Positions 8,002 through 17,228 of a stretch of 64,000 nt of DNA are shown here, one piece after another (the first letter of the stretch is position 1; each line of letters opens with the position of its first letter). Both the position numbers and the translations under genes were made by a program. The notes beneath the pieces are model-generated. The model made no database searches. It was not told where the DNA came from and saw nothing but the letters and a program-made list of their open reading frames with translations. The DNA is from Archangium gephyra. GTDB lineage: Bacteria > Myxococcota > Myxococcia > Myxococcales > Myxococcaceae. Location: positions 268,343 to 332,342 of the forward strand of contig QFQP01000013.1 of assembly GCA_003243425.1 (NCBI GenBank). The letters are read 5' to 3'.

Positions 8002-8556
8002 ATGCTGCGCCGATTCTCACTCCCGCTGTGTCTGTTCTTCGCCGCGTGCCCGAAGCCCGAGGTCGCGAAGCCGACCGACGCGGGGTCGGCGACCGTCTTC
8101 TCGGCCGACGGCGGGGCGCGCGTGACCGCCGAGAAGCTCGACGCGTGGCTGCGCTGGCAAGACGCGGTGTTCGCGCTGCCCGTGCGCGACGCCGGCTTCG
8201 ATGTCCGTCAGCGCGCGAAAGATGAAGCGAGGCTGTTGTTGGAAGTCGGCCTTCGCTCCGATGACGCCGACGCGATCGAAGCGGTGGTCGCGGCCGTCGT
8301 CGCCGAGCGGAACGTGGCGAAGATCTCCGGCGGTGAGGCACTCGAGCAGTTCAAGGACGGGCTCAAGGCGCTGCCGGCCGAGCAACGCGCGAAGGCCGAG
8401 TCGGCGCTCGCCGAGCTGCCGTCGAAGGCTCAGCCCAACGGCCTCGCCGACGTTGAACGTGACTTTGGGAGTGACGCCGTTAGCGTTGTGCTGCAGCGCG
8501 AGGCCGACGTCATTCGCGTGTGGGACCGGGTGCTCGAGTCGCAGTCGGGCCGCTGA
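8002..8556 (+). CDS. Hypothetical lipoprotein
   Basis: 184 residues. A signal peptide with lipobox FFAAC places the lipidated Cys at residue 16. The mature N-terminus is a Pro/Ala/Asp linker, then a mainly helical domain with many Ala/Glu/Arg residues (AEKLDAWLRWQDAVFALPVRD and a later segment ALEQFKDGLKALPAEQRAKAES). No family is recognised. The start is the ATG of MLRRFSLPLCLFFAAC; the frame is open much further upstream as antisense of sixA. Lack of Asp at +2 (Pro follows the Cys) is compatible with outer-membrane sorting, but myxobacterial rules are uncertain. Confidence 0.65.
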   Translation: MLRRFSLPLCLFFAACPKPEVAKPTDAGSATVFSADGGARVTAEKLDAWLRWQDAVFALPVRDAGFDVRQRAKDEARLLLEVGLRSDDADAIEAVVAAVVAERNVAKISGGEALEQFKDGLKALPAEQRAKAESALAELPSKAQPNGLADVERDFGSDAVSVVLQREADVIRVWDRVLESQSGR

Positions 8557-8667
8557 CCTTTCACATTTGAAACTTCGTCGATGAGAAGCGGGTTTCCGTG
8601 ACCCGGGTGTCGGTGTGGAAAATCGGTGACTTGGAAGCGGCCTGAATGCTGCTTTGAGGCCCGGGCG

Positions 8668-9060
8668 ATGCTCCGTGTCGCGCCTACCGCAGCCGCCGTC
8701 GTCGTTGAGTCTGCCCCTCTCTGGGTCGTCGCCGACATGGTGCAGGCGGGCCATTTCGAAGTGGTGCTCGTGCTGAACGAAGACCAGAGCGTGCTCGGGT
8801 TGGTGCGGCGTGACGCGGTGCTGCGCCTGGCGCCGCGGTTGCCTGAAGCGCCGGTTCGCATGTTGCCGATGCAGCGCGTGACGGAAGTCGAGCCGACCAT
8901 CACGTTGGCCGAAGCCCGCGTGGTGCTGGCCGACGAGACCTTCGACGCGCTGTTGATCGAGAAGTCGGTGCTGCAGGGCTGGAGCGTGTTGCTGCGCGAG
9001 AACGTGCTCGGCGGTGATGAACCGGTGTTCGACGCGTCGCTGACCGCGCTCACCGCGTAA
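8668..9060 (+). CDS. CBS-domain-like small protein
   Basis: 130 residues from the ATG preceded by GAGGC; an upstream in-frame ATG at 8626 is less likely. The sequence reads as two short beta-alpha-beta units: VVVESAPLWVVADMVQAGHFEVVLVLNEDQSVLGLVRRDAVL, then VTEVEPTITLAEARVVLADETFDALLIEK. This has the spacing of a CBS pair (sensory adenosyl-ligand module), but sequence identity to the family looks low. It has no signal peptide. Its TAA abuts directly on the stop codon of convergent pbpC with no base between. Confidence 0.5.
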   Translation: MLRVAPTAAAVVVESAPLWVVADMVQAGHFEVVLVLNEDQSVLGLVRRDAVLRLAPRLPEAPVRMLPMQRVTEVEPTITLAEARVVLADETFDALLIEKSVLQGWSVLLRENVLGGDEPVFDASLTALTA

Positions 9061-11448
9061 TCAGTCTTCGACGGTCAGCGTGACCGCCGCGGTGGTCTCA
9101 CCCGACAAGGCGAGCCGCGCGCGAATGACGTGCTTGCCCGGCGTCATCGGCCAGCGGAGCTCGTGCGGGTAACCGACGCGGCCGACCGGCGTGCCGTCGA
9201 CCAGCCAGACGATCTCCTCGTTCGCCGGTGAGACCTGCGCGCTGAAGCGAACCGTCGACAGCTCGCGCGGCGTGTCGGGGTCGAAGAGGTAGCGGCTCGC
9301 GGTGCGCGGCTCACGAATGGCGATGCGCGGGCGCGTGGTGTTTTCGACGGGGCAGAGCGGCGAGTAGGCGCTCGGCGCGATGGTGAGCCGCTGCTTGCGC
9401 GCCCACGGCTCGTAGGTGTCGGGCAGATCGAGCAGCTGCCGTCGCTGCACGTACTTCGCGGGACAATCGGGGCCCGCGCGCAGGCCGTTGCGAAGGTCGA
9501 TGGCGACGGCGACGTGAAACGGGCAGCTCTCGTGCGGCTCACTGCCGGGAATGAACCACTCGGACTTGAGGTGCGTGCAGCCTTCGCCCGGCAACGCGCC
9601 GGAGATCGCGCAGACGTCGCGCTTCACGAGTGACGACGGCAACGGCGTGTCGATGGGCAGCGCGAGGTGCGGCAGCCGCGTCGGAGAAACGGTCTCGAGG
9701 ATCCGGTGCACGGCGGGCGCAGCAGCGGTTGCCCCCGAGGCGAGGTTCATGCGCCGCCAGTCGTGATTCCCGAGCCAGCTGACGACCAGCAGGCGGTCGT
9801 CGAACGCCACCGCCCATGCGTCGCGGTAGCCCTGGCTGGTCCCCGTCTTCACCGACACCGCGTGTTCGAAGTCGAGCGGGCCGTTCACCGGAAACGCGGG
9901 CCTGCGCGCGTTGGGGTCACTCAAGATGTGCGCGATGAGCTGCGACGCATCGGCCGAGAGAACGCGCTGTCCGGAGCCCGGGGCGTCGTTCACGAAGGTG
10001 CGCAGGGGCCTGGTCTCGCCGCGATTGGCGAGCGCCGTGTAGAGCGTGGCGAGCTCGGTCGGCGTGACCGGGAGCGCGCCGATGGCCAGCGAGAGCCCGT
10101 AGGCGTCGGGTGTGTAGCGAATGCCCTTCACGCCGCCGCGCTCGAAGCGGGTCAGCGCTTCGTCGATGCCGATCTCGGCGAGCACGCGCAGCGCGGGAAT
10201 GTTGCGCGAGTTGCCGAGCGCCTCGCGCAGCAGCATGGGCCCCAGGAAGGTGTGGGTGATGTTCTCGGGCGCCCAGAGCCCGCCATTGGCGGTCTCGAAT
10301 TCGACGGGCGTGTCGGCGAGCACGGTGGCCGCGGTGTGCGTGCCCTTCTCGAGCGCGAGACCGTAGATGAAGGGCTTGAGCGCCGACCCCGGGGAACGAC
10401 GCGTGGCGAGGTAGTCGATGGCTCCGCGCGCGTCGGCATCGAAGTAGTCGGCGCTGCCCACCGACGCGAGCACGTCGCCGGTGGTGACGTCGACGACGAG
10501 GCCCGCGGTGTTGCTCGCTCCCAGGCCGCGCACGCGCGCGAGGTTCTCGGTGAGCGCGCGGTACGCGGTGCGCTGCACGTCGAGATCGATCGTGGTGCGG
10601 TGCATGAAGTCAGGCGAGTTCTTCACGTCGCGCGCGGCGGCGAGGATGAAGTGCATCGCTTCGACGTTGCGGCGCGGCCGCGGCACGATCTGGAGATCGG
10701 TGTTGAGCGCGATGCGCAGATCTTCGTCACTGAGAATTCTGCGCGCGTGGAGTTGCTTCAGGATGCGCTGGGCCCGCGTGAGTGCGAGGTGATGACCGCG
10801 CGTGCTCCACGGCGACATGCGGCCCGGCTGTTGTGGCAACGCGGCGAGGTACGCGGCCTGGAGCCACGAGAGATCGTCGATGGGCTTGTCGAAGTAGAGC
10901 CGCGCGGCGCGAACGACGCCGTGGCACTGGTTCCCGTACGGCGCCACCGTGAGGTACTGGCGCAGCACCGCGTCGTGGCCGTGGCGGTGAACCAGGTACA
11001 GCGCCTCGCTGGCCTCGATGGCTTTCGAGACCAGCGTGCGCGCGCGCGGGTGCTGCAGTCGCGCGAGCTGCATCGGAATGGTCGAGGCGCCCGAGATGAC
11101 GCGTTGATTGCGCGCGTTCTGCCACGCCGCGCGCGCGATGGACGGCAGGTGAATGCCCGGGTGCTCGAAGAAGTTCCGGTCTTCGGTCTCGAGCGTGGTG
11201 ACCACGACCTTCTCGGGAATCGTCTCGGGCGTCGGCCAGTAGCCCCACGCGTCGTGACTGCCGGGGACCTCACCGAGAAAGCGCCCGGTGCGGTCGAGCA
11301 GCAGGTGCGACGGTCGGTGCGAATGCAGCGTGCCGTCGAGGCGCGTGCAGAGCGCAAGCAATGGAATGACGAAGAGAAGCAGGAAGCGGCCTCTGCGCCG
11401 CGGCGGAGAGGTTCTGGGGTGAGGTGGTGCCTGAACACCGGTGGTCAC
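9061..11448 (-). CDS. pbpC: Penicillin-binding protein 1C (bifunctional glycosyltransferase/transpeptidase)
   Basis: 795 residues from a GTG overlapping the upstream A2M stop (GTGA). A cytoplasmic Arg-rich head and one membrane anchor (about residues 22-37) precede the GT51 domain (about 60-230, catalytic Glu89 in ETEDRNFFEHPG). The transpeptidase domain has SxxK at Ser355-Lys358, SRN at 414-416 and KTGTS at 534-538. The C-terminal BiPBP_C beta domain begins around residue 710. It polymerises and cross-links peptidoglycan in the periplasm. Pairing with alpha-2-macroglobulin is a known arrangement (yfhM-pbpC in E. coli), thought to couple trapping of attacking proteases with wall repair. It is last in a three-gene operon. 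Confidence 0.93.
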   Translation of the reverse strand: MTTGVQAPPHPRTSPPRRRGRFLLLFVIPLLALCTRLDGTLHSHRPSHLLLDRTGRFLGEVPGSHDAWGYWPTPETIPEKVVVTTLETEDRNFFEHPGIHLPSIARAAWQNARNQRVISGASTIPMQLARLQHPRARTLVSKAIEASEALYLVHRHGHDAVLRQYLTVAPYGNQCHGVVRAARLYFDKPIDDLSWLQAAYLAALPQQPGRMSPWSTRGHHLALTRAQRILKQLHARRILSDEDLRIALNTDLQIVPRPRRNVEAMHFILAAARDVKNSPDFMHRTTIDLDVQRTAYRALTENLARVRGLGASNTAGLVVDVTTGDVLASVGSADYFDADARGAIDYLATRRSPGSALKPFIYGLALEKGTHTAATVLADTPVEFETANGGLWAPENITHTFLGPMLLREALGNSRNIPALRVLAEIGIDEALTRFERGGVKGIRYTPDAYGLSLAIGALPVTPTELATLYTALANRGETRPLRTFVNDAPGSGQRVLSADASQLIAHILSDPNARRPAFPVNGPLDFEHAVSVKTGTSQGYRDAWAVAFDDRLLVVSWLGNHDWRRMNLASGATAAAPAVHRILETVSPTRLPHLALPIDTPLPSSLVKRDVCAISGALPGEGCTHLKSEWFIPGSEPHESCPFHVAVAIDLRNGLRAGPDCPAKYVQRRQLLDLPDTYEPWARKQRLTIAPSAYSPLCPVENTTRPRIAIREPRTASRYLFDPDTPRELSTVRFSAQVSPANEEIVWLVDGTPVGRVGYPHELRWPMTPGKHVIRARLALSGETTAAVTLTVED

Positions 11449-14400
11449 TTCTGATGCGCCCCCGTCACCACCAGCCGCATCCCCGCGCCACGACCGCGCA
11501 CCTCCTCGCGGTACATCAACTCCGCGAACGGAGGCGGGTGCACGAAGCTGCCCTCGCTGCTCGCGCGCGCCCTGAAGTGGAACGTGAAGGTGCCCCGCGG
11601 CAACTCGTCGAAGTAGTACCGGACCTCGTGGTCGAGACGCTGCACGTAGGTGGGCGAAAGCGAATCGCCCTGACTCGGCCTGGCCTCACTGCCCGACGTC
11701 TCGAGGTTCGGGTTCATCGGCTCGAGGCCAGCGGCGAACGGCACCACCAGCGCCACATGGTGACGAACGGAGTCGTTCACCAACTGCGCGTGAAGCTCGA
11801 CGATCTCACCCAGGGGGATCGCCAGCGACGAACCCTTCTTGTCATCGTGATGCGTGTCGGCCGAACCATCCGAGTGCACCCACGTGAGCGATCTCGAGAC
11901 GATGAACCCGTCTTTCTTCGGCTCGACCTGATCACCGAGCGTCACCGGCAGGTACTTCTGCTGCACGCGCGCCGACACCGCGCCTCCGCTCACGTTCACG
12001 CTCAACGCGCTGTCTCCGTCGACGACCCGCCGCGCGCCGCGCTTCTGCCCTTCGAGCACCACGTCGCTCGCGCCGCTCACGGTGATCTGCGTCTTCGGCG
12101 TCGGCGTGGTGTTCTTCTCGAGGTACGCGCCGAGCGCCGCGATGCCGCGACGATTGTCGTGCGTGCTGCCGAAGCCACTGAACGCCGTGCTGCGCGACAG
12201 CAACGCATCACGGATCATCGTGTGCTTCTCGTTCGAGGGGTCGACGTTGAGCAGCGCTTCCCACACCGCTGCGGTCGTCGACGTCGACGAGCCCAGATAG
12301 CGCCCGTCCCACGAGCTGCGATCACCACGAATGCCGGCGAACACCTGCTTGCCGTTGACCAGCTTGAACATCGTGCTGTCCCACAGCTCGCTCTTGAGCG
12401 ACGAGAGGTTCGACGTGAACGTGTTGGGCCGTGCGGCCATCGCCGACGTGAGGTCCGCGACCGACACCGCGTCCATCGACTTCCGCTTCGCGTACAGCTC
12501 CACCAGGTAGTTCTCGTCGAGCTCACCGGCGACCCCGAGCGCGCGGAGTGCGGCGGTCTGCTGGTTGTAGCGGTAGTCGCTCCACAGCCCGGTGAAGTCG
12601 GTGCGCAGCGTGCGCTTCAACGCATCCATCGCGCGGCGCAGCACGGTGTCGTCGACCGCGATGCCGGCCTTCTTCGCCGCCACCATGAACTCCACGCCTT
12701 GCGCAGTGAGCGCGATGTTTCCCTGCGAGCCCGGCCAGTACGAGAGGAAGCCCTGCTCGTCCTGGTGCTGCTTCAGTTCTTCGAGAATGCGGCGCACCGA
12801 TGACTGAACCTGCGGCGTGAAGCGGGTGTCGAGCTCGAGTCGCTTGAGCAGGCCGCCGAGCGCCACGTCAGGTGCGACCTGCGACATGCGCTGCTCGAGA
12901 CACCCGTGCGGATACGCCGAGAGGTACTCGAGACCACTGGCCAGCTCGAGCAGCCCCGGCGTGTTGGTGAACACGACGGTCTGCGTTCCCGTTCCGGCGC
13001 GCGGCTTCTCGGGGAAGTCGGGCACGGCGTTCTTTCCGCTCGCGAACGTGGTGAACAACGCGCGCTTCTCGATGGCGCGGTCGGGCAGCAGGGGAATCTT
13101 CACTTCGAACGCGTCGCCCGCTTTGTCCGACAGCCGGGTCACGTCGACGCGCACGGTGATGTTCGAGTCTTTCCCGGTCGAGACGCTCTTCGCGGTGGCC
13201 TGCGTGAGCACCGAGACCGCCTTGCTGTTGCGCAGGTCGATCTTCTCCTGGCTCGCCAACTTCCCTTCGAGCGCGCCGCTCAACTTGATGTCGACGCTGC
13301 CCGGGCCTTCGGCGCCTTCCACCAGCCGTGCGACGGCGCCGGGCCAGAACGTGTCGCCCATGCGCACGAAGCGCGGCAGCTGCGGTTGCACCAGCACCGG
13401 CAGCCGCACCTTGAGCGAGCTCTGCTTCACGCCGAACCGCATGCCGCCCGACACGGCGACGGCCCGTACGCGGAAGGTCGTCAGATCGTCCGACAACTGC
13501 ACCGGCACCACCAGCTTGCCGCTCGCGGGCACCGTCAACGTCGCCTGGTAGAAGGGAACGGTCTGGAAGTTCTTGCGCACGCGACGTTTGCCGCCGCTGC
13601 CATCGTCTTCGTCGCCGCCGTCACCACCGGGTTCCTCTTCCAGCTCCGAGATGCGGCCGACCACGAGGTTGCGCGAGTCACGAATGCTCACCGCGCTGCG
13701 GTTGTTGCGAATCAGCTCACTCAAGGGGTCCAGCGAGCCTTCACGCGCGAGTGACAGCACCGCTTCGTCGACCAGCCACAGCGTCACTTCACCGGCCAGC
13801 GGCTTCTTCTGATCGTCGGTCAGCGTGATGGTGAACTCCTGCTTCGTGGCCGGGCGCGCCTGCTCGGGGTGTTTCACGTTCACCAGCACGGTGTTCCTGG
13901 TCGGCTCGACGGTGAGCTCCAGTGACGACGCGGCCGTCGCCGGCTTGTAGCGGGCGTCGTCGGTCTTTCCCTCACCGAGACGGCCGCGCATCAACACCAC
14001 GTGCAGCGGGAGATTCGGCACGAAGCGATCGGTGATCGGCACGTCGATGACCGCCTTGGAGCCCGACACGTCTTTCCAGAGGTAGCGGTTGCCGGCCGGC
14101 TCTTCGATGACCACGAGCGCGCGCGCGGTGGCGTAGGGGCTCTGCACCAGCACGTGCGCCACCTCGCCGGGCGCGTAGCTCTTCTTGTCGGGCTTGAGTT
14201 CGAAGACACCGTCGCGCGACTTCTTCCACGACTGGGGCGTCGAACCGCCGACGTACAGATCTGCAGACAGCGTCTGCACGCGGCCCAGTTTGTCGCGCGC
14301 GAACAGCTCGACGACGTAGACGCCAGACTCGGTGATGGGGAATGGCTGCTTGAGCGCTTCGGTCATCGAGGTGACCGTCTTCTCGGCGACCTGCACGTCT

Positions 14401-17228
14401 TCCTGCTCGGTCTGATACTTCGCCTGGCCCGTCGCGAAGCTCGTCTCGCGCAGCGTCGAATGCCACACGCGGCGGAAGAGCCGAACGCGGATCTCCTGAC
14501 CCTTGAGGGGCTTGTCGTCGACGCCGACGGCCACGACTTCCGGCGTCAGCTCGGTCGCCTTCTCGAGGTAACGCGGCACCTTGAGCCCCAGCACGAACGA
14601 GGGCAGCGCGCGCACTTCTGTCGCCGCCGTCACCGGCTGTTCATCAGGCCCGGTCACGGTGGCCTCGAAGCGGTACACGCGCGGGCTCCCGTCGAGATCG
14701 AGCTGCGGGTTGATGGTGATGTCTGCGGCGCCGTTGTCGTCGAGCTCGCCTTCCTGCGACGTGATTCCCGGCGTCTGCTGCGAAGCTGGGCGCGCGAACT
14801 GCGTCGAGTTGGCGAACAAAAACCCCGGCAGACCACGCGGCACCCAGTCGTACGGCCGCTGCGTCACCGACCACGCGATGGGCTGATTGGCGACGTTACC
14901 GCCCGCGTAATAGCGAGCGAGCGCCTTCACCTTGAACGGGCCGTCGTTGCGAACGCGCAAAGCCCCGGTGAGCTGCACTTCGAAGGTGGGCAACCGGTAC
15001 GCCTCGATCTTGAAGCCGCGGCGCGCGATGAACGACTCGGGCGACTTGTCGAACAGCGACAGCGTGTAGTCGCCGGTCGGCACGTCGGCTTCCTTGAAGG
15101 TCGCCTCGAGCCCGCCGAGCGCAGACGTCTTCACCGTCATCGGCCAGGTGCTGCCGTCGGGCCCGATGACCTGAATGCCGAAGCGCGAGAGATCGCCAGG
15201 CACGCGCAGCTCGCCGCTGGTCTTGTTGCGGACGAAGGCCTTGATGAACACCGGTTCGCCGGGTCGGTAGATGCCGCGCTCGGGGAAGATGAAGCCCAGC
15301 GTTCCGTCGTTCACCGGCGACGGCATCGACTTCGTGAGCAGCCACGACAGCCACGAATCGGCGCTCGACCAGTGGTTGTACGAGAACTGCGGCAGGCGCT
15401 CGCGCGGGTCGAGCACCAGCACGTCGTCGCCGGAGGTCACCGACACCCGCTGAATGGAGTTCCACGCGAGCGGCGCGATGATCACGCGGCCGTCGGAATC
15501 GGTAGTGAAGCTCTGTGAGACGGCGCTCGGCGTTTCACCCGCGAGGCCTTCGAGCTTCACCGTCGCGTTGCGAACCCCGTCACCTGAATCGAGCGCGCGC
15601 ACGTAGATGACCGCGCGACCGGTCTCTTCGACGGAGGTCACGGAGAGATTGGTGACCTGCACGCGCATGTACGTGCGTTCGGGGCGGCCGGTCAGTCGGC
15701 GCAGCCCGACGAGGTACGTACCCGGGCGGTTGGTTCCCACCACGTCGTCGAGCAACGAGCGCAGGTCGAGACCAAAGGTCGTCGCTCCAGACTTGTCGGC
15801 GAGCGGGAGTTCGACCAGCCGCGAAACCAGCGGGCTGCCAAGCAGGCGGATGTGACGGGTGAGCGAGCCCGAATCGGCGTAGCTGTTCGGGGTGACGGGC
15901 ACCTGCGGCTCTTCGCCGGGAAACGGAGGGTCGCTCTGTTCGTCGACGACGATCGGCGACGCGGGGAAGGGCCACAGCCCGGCGTGCATCGGGTCGACGC
16001 GGTAGATGCGAACGTCGGCGCGCGCTTCGCCGTACCCACGCAGCGGCAGCGTGCGCGGGCCCTTCGCCTCCAACATCGCGGTGCCCTGCGTCCACGCGAG
16101 AAACGGCGTCTTCCAGCCGAGGTGGAAGTAGACGTCAGCGGGCTTCACGTCACGCAGCGGCCGCTGCGCGTCGTCTTTCACCGGGGCTGACGCCAGCGAG
16201 AGTTTGTAGAGCGTGTCGGGCACGAACTTGCCGACGAGCTGCACGCGGCTGCCGTACGCCTGGAAGCGCAGGTCGGGCACCGACGGCTCGAGGCGAACGA
16301 GCTTTCGCAACGTGGTGAGCGTGAGGTCCTGCACCGGGGCCGTGAAGACCAGCTGCGGAAGGTCGCCGCGGTTGCCGCAGCTCAGCGCGAGGTCTTTTGG
16401 CGTCGAAGCGCCCCCGACGAGCGGGAAGAGCGCGTTGCCGCAGCGCACTTCGGTGAGCGTGAACGGCGTGCGCGTCGCCGCGCGGCCCTGCCACAGCGTG
16501 GTGCCTTCGTTGCCGAGCGCGAGGCTGACGGTGACCACGAGTTGTTTTCCTTCAGGCACCTCTTCGTCGAGCGTGATGGACCACGTGGCCGGGTCACGGT
16601 GTGAGCTGCGCGGCAACGGCGCGAGCGCGTAGTTGGTCAGCTTGCGCGTGGGTGAATCACCGAGCCCGGGCAGATCGCGCAGCTCGAGGTTGAGCATCTT
16701 CTTGAGCGAGGCGACCGGGTACGCCTGCGGGAAGGTGAGGGTGATGACGCGGAACGGGCGCAGCCCTTCGCTGTTCGAAGACGGCGACATCGCCGACGGC
16801 GCGGACATCATGGTGGTGAGCACGCGGCGCGAACCGGCCGCTTCGATCGAGAAGCGCGCGAGGGCGGGCCACGGTTCGGCCGGGCGGAACTGCAGGGTGC
16901 GGCGATCGACCCAGACCCAGGCGCCGGGCCACTCGGGCGTGATCTTCAGGCGCTTCGGGCCGTCGTCGGCGTTGGCGTTCGCGGCGACCTGATCGCTCGA
17001 GAAGTAGACCGAGATGGGGTCGAAGCCGCGAAGGAACTGCTCGGGGAGGATCGAGTTGTTCGTCGCGCGCTGGCCTTGATCGGCCGGCCGGTACTGCGCG
17101 TGCGCGAGGCCCGAAAGAAGCAGCGCGACGAGCAGACCGCGCTGCGCGGCGGCGCGGAGACCTGGGGTGAGGCGCTGTCCTGCAGAGAGCGCGGCCTTCG
17201 CTTCATTCACAGACTGGAAGGAACTCAT
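11445..17228 (-). CDS. Bacterial alpha-2-macroglobulin with CLEQ thioester
   Basis: 1927 residues, larger than the 1650 or so usual for YfhM-type proteins. A long basic n-region precedes a Sec signal cleaved after LAHA (about residue 44), with no lipobox. Many MG (macroglobulin) beta domains follow, including the MG2-type LGFIFPERGIYRPGEPVFIKAF, a bait-region neighbourhood around WLVDEAVLSLAREG, then the A2M domain. The thioester motif HGCLEQ has Cys1443 and Gln1446 in the alpha/alpha toroid (TED) domain. The family traps proteases in the periplasm: cleavage of the bait exposes the thioester. Start ATG overlaps the upstream giant gene's TGA (ATGA) and the stop overlaps pbpC, so all three are coupled. 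Confidence 0.92.
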   Translation of the reverse strand: MSSFQSVNEAKAALSAGQRLTPGLRAAAQRGLLVALLLSGLAHAQYRPADQGQRATNNSILPEQFLRGFDPISVYFSSDQVAANANADDGPKRLKITPEWPGAWVWVDRRTLQFRPAEPWPALARFSIEAAGSRRVLTTMMSAPSAMSPSSNSEGLRPFRVITLTFPQAYPVASLKKMLNLELRDLPGLGDSPTRKLTNYALAPLPRSSHRDPATWSITLDEEVPEGKQLVVTVSLALGNEGTTLWQGRAATRTPFTLTEVRCGNALFPLVGGASTPKDLALSCGNRGDLPQLVFTAPVQDLTLTTLRKLVRLEPSVPDLRFQAYGSRVQLVGKFVPDTLYKLSLASAPVKDDAQRPLRDVKPADVYFHLGWKTPFLAWTQGTAMLEAKGPRTLPLRGYGEARADVRIYRVDPMHAGLWPFPASPIVVDEQSDPPFPGEEPQVPVTPNSYADSGSLTRHIRLLGSPLVSRLVELPLADKSGATTFGLDLRSLLDDVVGTNRPGTYLVGLRRLTGRPERTYMRVQVTNLSVTSVEETGRAVIYVRALDSGDGVRNATVKLEGLAGETPSAVSQSFTTDSDGRVIIAPLAWNSIQRVSVTSGDDVLVLDPRERLPQFSYNHWSSADSWLSWLLTKSMPSPVNDGTLGFIFPERGIYRPGEPVFIKAFVRNKTSGELRVPGDLSRFGIQVIGPDGSTWPMTVKTSALGGLEATFKEADVPTGDYTLSLFDKSPESFIARRGFKIEAYRLPTFEVQLTGALRVRNDGPFKVKALARYYAGGNVANQPIAWSVTQRPYDWVPRGLPGFLFANSTQFARPASQQTPGITSQEGELDDNGAADITINPQLDLDGSPRVYRFEATVTGPDEQPVTAATEVRALPSFVLGLKVPRYLEKATELTPEVVAVGVDDKPLKGQEIRVRLFRRVWHSTLRETSFATGQAKYQTEQEDVQVAEKTVTSMTEALKQPFPITESGVYVVELFARDKLGRVQTLSADLYVGGSTPQSWKKSRDGVFELKPDKKSYAPGEVAHVLVQSPYATARALVVIEEPAGNRYLWKDVSGSKAVIDVPITDRFVPNLPLHVVLMRGRLGEGKTDDARYKPATAASSLELTVEPTRNTVLVNVKHPEQARPATKQEFTITLTDDQKKPLAGEVTLWLVDEAVLSLAREGSLDPLSELIRNNRSAVSIRDSRNLVVGRISELEEEPGGDGGDEDDGSGGKRRVRKNFQTVPFYQATLTVPASGKLVVPVQLSDDLTTFRVRAVAVSGGMRFGVKQSSLKVRLPVLVQPQLPRFVRMGDTFWPGAVARLVEGAEGPGSVDIKLSGALEGKLASQEKIDLRNSKAVSVLTQATAKSVSTGKDSNITVRVDVTRLSDKAGDAFEVKIPLLPDRAIEKRALFTTFASGKNAVPDFPEKPRAGTGTQTVVFTNTPGLLELASGLEYLSAYPHGCLEQRMSQVAPDVALGGLLKRLELDTRFTPQVQSSVRRILEELKQHQDEQGFLSYWPGSQGNIALTAQGVEFMVAAKKAGIAVDDTVLRRAMDALKRTLRTDFTGLWSDYRYNQQTAALRALGVAGELDENYLVELYAKRKSMDAVSVADLTSAMAARPNTFTSNLSSLKSELWDSTMFKLVNGKQVFAGIRGDRSSWDGRYLGSSTSTTAAVWEALLNVDPSNEKHTMIRDALLSRSTAFSGFGSTHDNRRGIAALGAYLEKNTTPTPKTQITVSGASDVVLEGQKRGARRVVDGDSALSVNVSGGAVSARVQQKYLPVTLGDQVEPKKDGFIVSRSLTWVHSDGSADTHHDDKKGSSLAIPLGEIVELHAQLVNDSVRHHVALVVPFAAGLEPMNPNLETSGSEARPSQGDSLSPTYVQRLDHEVRYYFDELPRGTFTFHFRARASSEGSFVHPPPFAELMYREEVRGRGAGMRLVVTGAHQK

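Noticed and set aside
9667..11454. 595-residue plus-strand open frame opposite pbpC
   Set aside because: Antisense of a clear PbpC coding frame; composition is His/Arg/Glu-rich shadow typical of high-GC genes.
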